A DNA stretch of 64,000 nt from NCBI RefSeq assembly GCF_007971525.1, contig NZ_CP042437.1, forward strand, positions 4,712,001-4,776,000, in the 5' to 3' direction. The notes under the pieces are model-generated. The model had not been told where the DNA came from, ran no database searches, and saw only the letters and a program-made list of their open reading frames with translations. Made by a program: the position numbers and the translations under genes. Source of the DNA: Mucilaginibacter ginsenosidivorax (lineage in GTDB: Bacteria; Bacteroidota; Bacteroidia; Sphingobacteriales; Sphingobacteriaceae). Of this stretch, positions 61,169-64,000 are shown one piece after another (the stretch's first letter is position 1; each line of letters begins with the position of its first letter).

Positions 61169-63445
61169 ATGAAAATCGCCTACATATCAACTTACCCTCC
61201 CCGCGAGTGCGGCTTAGCCACATTCAACCACAATTTAATGCACGCTATCAGCGCAAATTATCCCGACAGGAAGTCATTACTGCAGGGCGGTTTCGTGGTA
61301 GCGCTTAATGATTCTGAAGATGTGCACGAATACGAATACCCGGACGAAGTGAAATATGTTATCCGTCAAAATCATCAAAAAGACTATATCCGTGCTGCCA
61401 ACTACATCAATACCAGCGCGGCGGATGTTTGCATTATGGAGCATGAATTTGGCATTTACGGCGGCGAGAGTGGTATTTATATATTACCGTTGATAAACCG
61501 GCTGGAAAAACCACTGATATCAATATTACATACCATATTAAAAGACCCCAGCTATGTTCAGCGCATCATCATCCGCGAGATTGCCGAACAATCGTCAAAG
61601 ATCATCGTGATGAGCCAGCGTGCTGTGGAGTTTTTAACCACTATTTATGAAATTCCTGCTGATAAGATACAGATTATAGAACATGGCGTGCCCGATGTAG
61701 AAGCACCGGAAGAAAACCCGGTTAAAGCGCTTAGTTCGTTTAAAAATCGCAGGGTAATGCTCACTTTCGGGCTGATAAGCCGTAATAAAGGGCTGGAAAC
61801 CGTGGTTAGGGCTTTACCAAAAATTGTTGAAAAACACCCCGATGTAATGTACGTAGTACTGGGTAACACCCATCCGGGTGTTATAAAAAATTCGGGAGAG
61901 GAGTATCGCGATCACCTGAAATCGCTTGCAACGCAGTTGGGGGTATCCAAAAATCTATCCTTTATCAATAAGTTTGTATCCGAAGAGGAATTGGTAGATT
62001 ACCTTACCGCCTGTGATATTTATGTAACACCATACCTTAACGAGGCACAAATTACCAGTGGCACTTTATCTTATGCTGTTGGCGCTGGTGCTGCTGTAGT
62101 ATCTACACCTTACTGGCACGCTACCGAGTTGTTGGCCGATGGCCGGGGCCGGCTATTCGATTTCAAAAATTCAGATGCGCTTGCCGATACCGTAATTGAG
62201 CTGCTTGACCAGGACAGAGTTTTGCAGGAACTGAAGGAGAATGCCTACCAATATGGCCTGCACCTGCGCTGGCCGGTAATTGGTGCCGAATTTATAAAAG
62301 TGGCCCAGGAAGCTACGGCCCGTTTTGATTTTAGTGATAAGATATTAAAAAACAGTATTGTCGACCCCGAGATATTGCCAAAATTCAGCCTCACGCACGT
62401 TTTGCGCCTGACCGATGATACTGGCATTGTGCAACACGCCAAATACGGCATCCCCAACTTAAAAGAGGGGTACTGCCTTGATGATAACGCCCGCGCACTT
62501 ATCATGGCCTTAATGGCTTACCAGCGCAGCGGCAGCAAGGAGGCTTTTGAATTGCTGCCTATATACCTTAGCTATATTCACTATATGCAGACGGATGATG
62601 GTAACTTCCGCAACTTTTTGAGTTTTGACAGGCGCTACCTGGATGAAGTAGGATCAGAAGATTCGTTTGGGCGCACCATATGGTCGTTAGGCCATTTGAT
62701 AGGCTGCGCGGCAAGTAACTCATACCGTGAATTTGCTTTAGAGATTTTTCATAAATCGGTACCGCATTTTACAAGTTTGAAACATTTGAGGGGAATAGGC
62801 AACACCATTATTGGTATAAGCCTTTACCTGCAGGCCGTACCCACAGATGATGGGATGATTAAAATACTAAACGATTTAACCCAGCCCCTCATTGATGCTT
62901 TTGAAAAAACGCAATCAGAAGATTGGCAATGGTTTGAGGAGAAAATGACCTACGATAATGCCATACTTCCGCTGGCTTTGTTACACTCCTGTGAAATAAC
63001 CGGCAACGAGGATGCTAAAAGGATTGCCCTGGCATCGATGGCGTTTTTAGATAAGCTCACGCTATCAAACGGTTACTTAAGCCCGGTTGGTAATGATGGC
63101 TGGTATTACCGTGGCGGTACTTTTCCAACGTTCGATCAGCAAGCTATTGAAACCATGGCTATGGTGCTGATGCATTTCCAGGCTTACCAGATTTTTAGGG
63201 TGCCACAATATGTAGAGAAAATGTTTTTGAGTTACAAATGGTTCCTGGGCGAAAATACCCTGCGTGCACCTCTTTACGACCACGAAACAAAGGGTTGCTG
63301 CGATGGCTTGCTGCCCGGCGGTATTAACCGTAACCAGGGAGCCGAAAGTACACTGGCGTACCTGATATCGCATTTAACGGTATTGAAAGCTTTTGAACTG
63401 GAGTACGAGTATAACAAATACGGCCAGAAACTGGAAATCTGCTAA
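61169..63445 (+). CDS. Two-domain protein: GT4 glycosyltransferase fused to a helical barrel domain
   Basis: The 758-residue protein has an N-terminal GT-B glycosyltransferase (MKIAYISTYPPRECGLATFNHNL at the start; TFGLISRNKGLETVVRALP, about 198-216; SGTLSYAVGAGAAVVST near 298-314) and a C-terminal domain of about 360 residues that looks like an (alpha/alpha)6 barrel (DDNARALIMALMAYQ, about 438-452; YDNAILPLALLHSCEITG; GINRNQGAESTLAYL, about 712-726). The family is often next to another GT4 gene and GH130 phosphorylases in Bacteroidota, suggesting beta-mannoside metabolism, which I infer. The next gene starts at the base after its stop. Confidence 0.85.
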   Translation: MKIAYISTYPPRECGLATFNHNLMHAISANYPDRKSLLQGGFVVALNDSEDVHEYEYPDEVKYVIRQNHQKDYIRAANYINTSAADVCIMEHEFGIYGGESGIYILPLINRLEKPLISILHTILKDPSYVQRIIIREIAEQSSKIIVMSQRAVEFLTTIYEIPADKIQIIEHGVPDVEAPEENPVKALSSFKNRRVMLTFGLISRNKGLETVVRALPKIVEKHPDVMYVVLGNTHPGVIKNSGEEYRDHLKSLATQLGVSKNLSFINKFVSEEELVDYLTACDIYVTPYLNEAQITSGTLSYAVGAGAAVVSTPYWHATELLADGRGRLFDFKNSDALADTVIELLDQDRVLQELKENAYQYGLHLRWPVIGAEFIKVAQEATARFDFSDKILKNSIVDPEILPKFSLTHVLRLTDDTGIVQHAKYGIPNLKEGYCLDDNARALIMALMAYQRSGSKEAFELLPIYLSYIHYMQTDDGNFRNFLSFDRRYLDEVGSEDSFGRTIWSLGHLIGCAASNSYREFALEIFHKSVPHFTSLKHLRGIGNTIIGISLYLQAVPTDDGMIKILNDLTQPLIDAFEKTQSEDWQWFEEKMTYDNAILPLALLHSCEITGNEDAKRIALASMAFLDKLTLSNGYLSPVGNDGWYYRGGTFPTFDQQAIETMAMVLMHFQAYQIFRVPQYVEKMFLSYKWFLGENTLRAPLYDHETKGCCDGLLPGGINRNQGAESTLAYLISHLTVLKAFELEYEYNKYGQKLEIC

Positions 63446-64000
63446 ATGAAGGTAGCTGTTTTAGCCCCCGTAGCCTGGCGCACACCGCCCAGGCATTACG
63501 GCCCGTGGGAACAAATTTCATCTAACATTGCCGAGGGACTGGTAAAGTTGGGTATTGATGTAACGCTGTTTGCCACCGGCGATTCGATAACTGCCGGAAA
63601 GCTGGATGCTGTTTGTGCCACCGGGTACGAGGAAGACCGGAGCCAGGATGCCAAAGTGTTGGAGTGCCTGCACATTAGCAACCTGATGGAAAAAGCGGCC
63701 GGGTTTGATATTATCCATAATAATTTCGATTTTTTGCCGCTCAGTTATTCCGGGCTGATTAACACGCCTGTTATCACTACGATACATGGCTTTTCGTCGC
63801 AGAAAATTATCCCGGTTTATAAAAAATATAACCATATAGGGCATTATGTGTCCATTAGTAATTCAGATCGTAGTCCCCATCTGGATTACCTGGGTACGGT
63901 TTATAATGGATTGGATACCCGCGATTTTGAGTTTTACGAGCAGCCGGGAGATTACCTTTTATACTTTGGCCGCATCCATCCTGATAAAGGAACTGCCGAG
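63446..64000 (+). CDS. GT4 glycosyltransferase, N-terminal part (3' end outside window)
   Basis: Open from ATG 63446 to the window end (185 codons). It starts MKVAVLAPVAWRTPPRHYGPWE, with the Gly-Pro-Trp-Glu loop of a GT4 donor site, followed by FDIIHNNFDFLPL (about 87-99), VYNGLDTRDFEF (about 150-161) and LLYFGRIHPDKGTAE at the edge, all typical. ATG 63446 directly follows the TAA of the GT4 fusion gene (63443-63445), so the two are translationally coupled and probably act together. The C-terminal half is not visible. Confidence 0.9.
   Translation, partial: MKVAVLAPVAWRTPPRHYGPWEQISSNIAEGLVKLGIDVTLFATGDSITAGKLDAVCATGYEEDRSQDAKVLECLHISNLMEKAAGFDIIHNNFDFLPLSYSGLINTPVITTIHGFSSQKIIPVYKKYNHIGHYVSISNSDRSPHLDYLGTVYNGLDTRDFEFYEQPGDYLLYFGRIHPDKGTAE

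Overview
The window looks like a chromosome segment of a Bacteroidota bacterium, most likely Sphingobacteriales (Mucilaginibacter/Pedobacter type). The basis is moderate-to-low GC, promoters of the TTTG-N19-TAnnTTTG type, mostly SD-less starts, the rpsU-xer-hpf-tRNA-tuf-secE-nusG-rplKAJL-rpoBC-DUF3467 gene order, an L-2-hydroxyglutarate oxidase, DUF1800/DUF1501 secreted proteins and many fold-back intergenic repeats. The species is an inference. The rest is read from the sequence.

Layout. 1-3430: end of apt, an acyl-CoA dehydrogenase, a small secreted protein and a frameshifted small gene, with repeat-rich spacers. 3489-19578: translation and transcription block with rpsU, a Xer-type recombinase, hpf, five tRNA genes (Thr-TGT, Tyr, Gly-TCC, Thr-GGT, Trp), tuf, secE, nusG, rplK, rplA, rplJ, rplL, rpoB, rpoC and a DUF3467 gene. 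19738-35523: a surface-polysaccharide locus in one direction. It holds a Wza-like export lipoprotein, a Wzc-like tyrosine kinase with a (Gly-Tyr)10 tail, a nonulosonate (sialic-acid-like) module (CMP-sugar synthetase fused to a HAD phosphatase, a NeuB-like synthase, two Gfo/Idh/MocA oxidoreductases, an SGNH hydrolase), a flippase, a candidate sialyltransferase, an acetyltransferase, a Wzy-like polymerase, GT2 and GT4 transferases and an epimerase. 36238-45739: accessory part with a secreted beta-helix protein, a WecG/TagA/CpsF transferase, gmd-fcl (GDP-fucose), a sialidase-like lipoprotein and rfbC-rfbD-rfbA (dTDP-rhamnose, without rfbB). 45889-51735: lhgO, a DUF1800/DUF1501 pair and manC. 51751-53157: a complete IS4-family insertion sequence. 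53268-58863 (minus strand): cysN, cysD, miaA, a pRiA4b-ORF3-like protein and a CCA-adding enzyme. 59348-64000: a class III aminotransferase, a large GT4 fusion protein and the start of a second GT4 gene.

How it fits together. manC, gmd and fcl make GDP-mannose and then GDP-L-fucose. rfbA/C/D serve dTDP-L-rhamnose. The NeuA-HAD and NeuB proteins would make a CMP-activated nonulosonate. Glycosyltransferases, flippase, polymerase, Wza and Wzc would assemble and export a capsule or exopolysaccharide.

Most interesting points. A C9 tract breaks the GT4 gene at 33447-33455, and one more C restores a perfect N-terminus, so it may be a phase-variable switch. rpsU has a strong Shine-Dalgarno site, rare in this phylum, that can fold into a hairpin next to a textbook promoter. 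The nonulosonate module has an atypical make-up: NeuB lacks the SAF domain, a phosphatase is fused to the synthetase, and there is no NeuC. Almost every intergenic spacer in the rpl/rpo block is a fold-back, each with a different sequence, and the IS4 element sits inside another such spacer.
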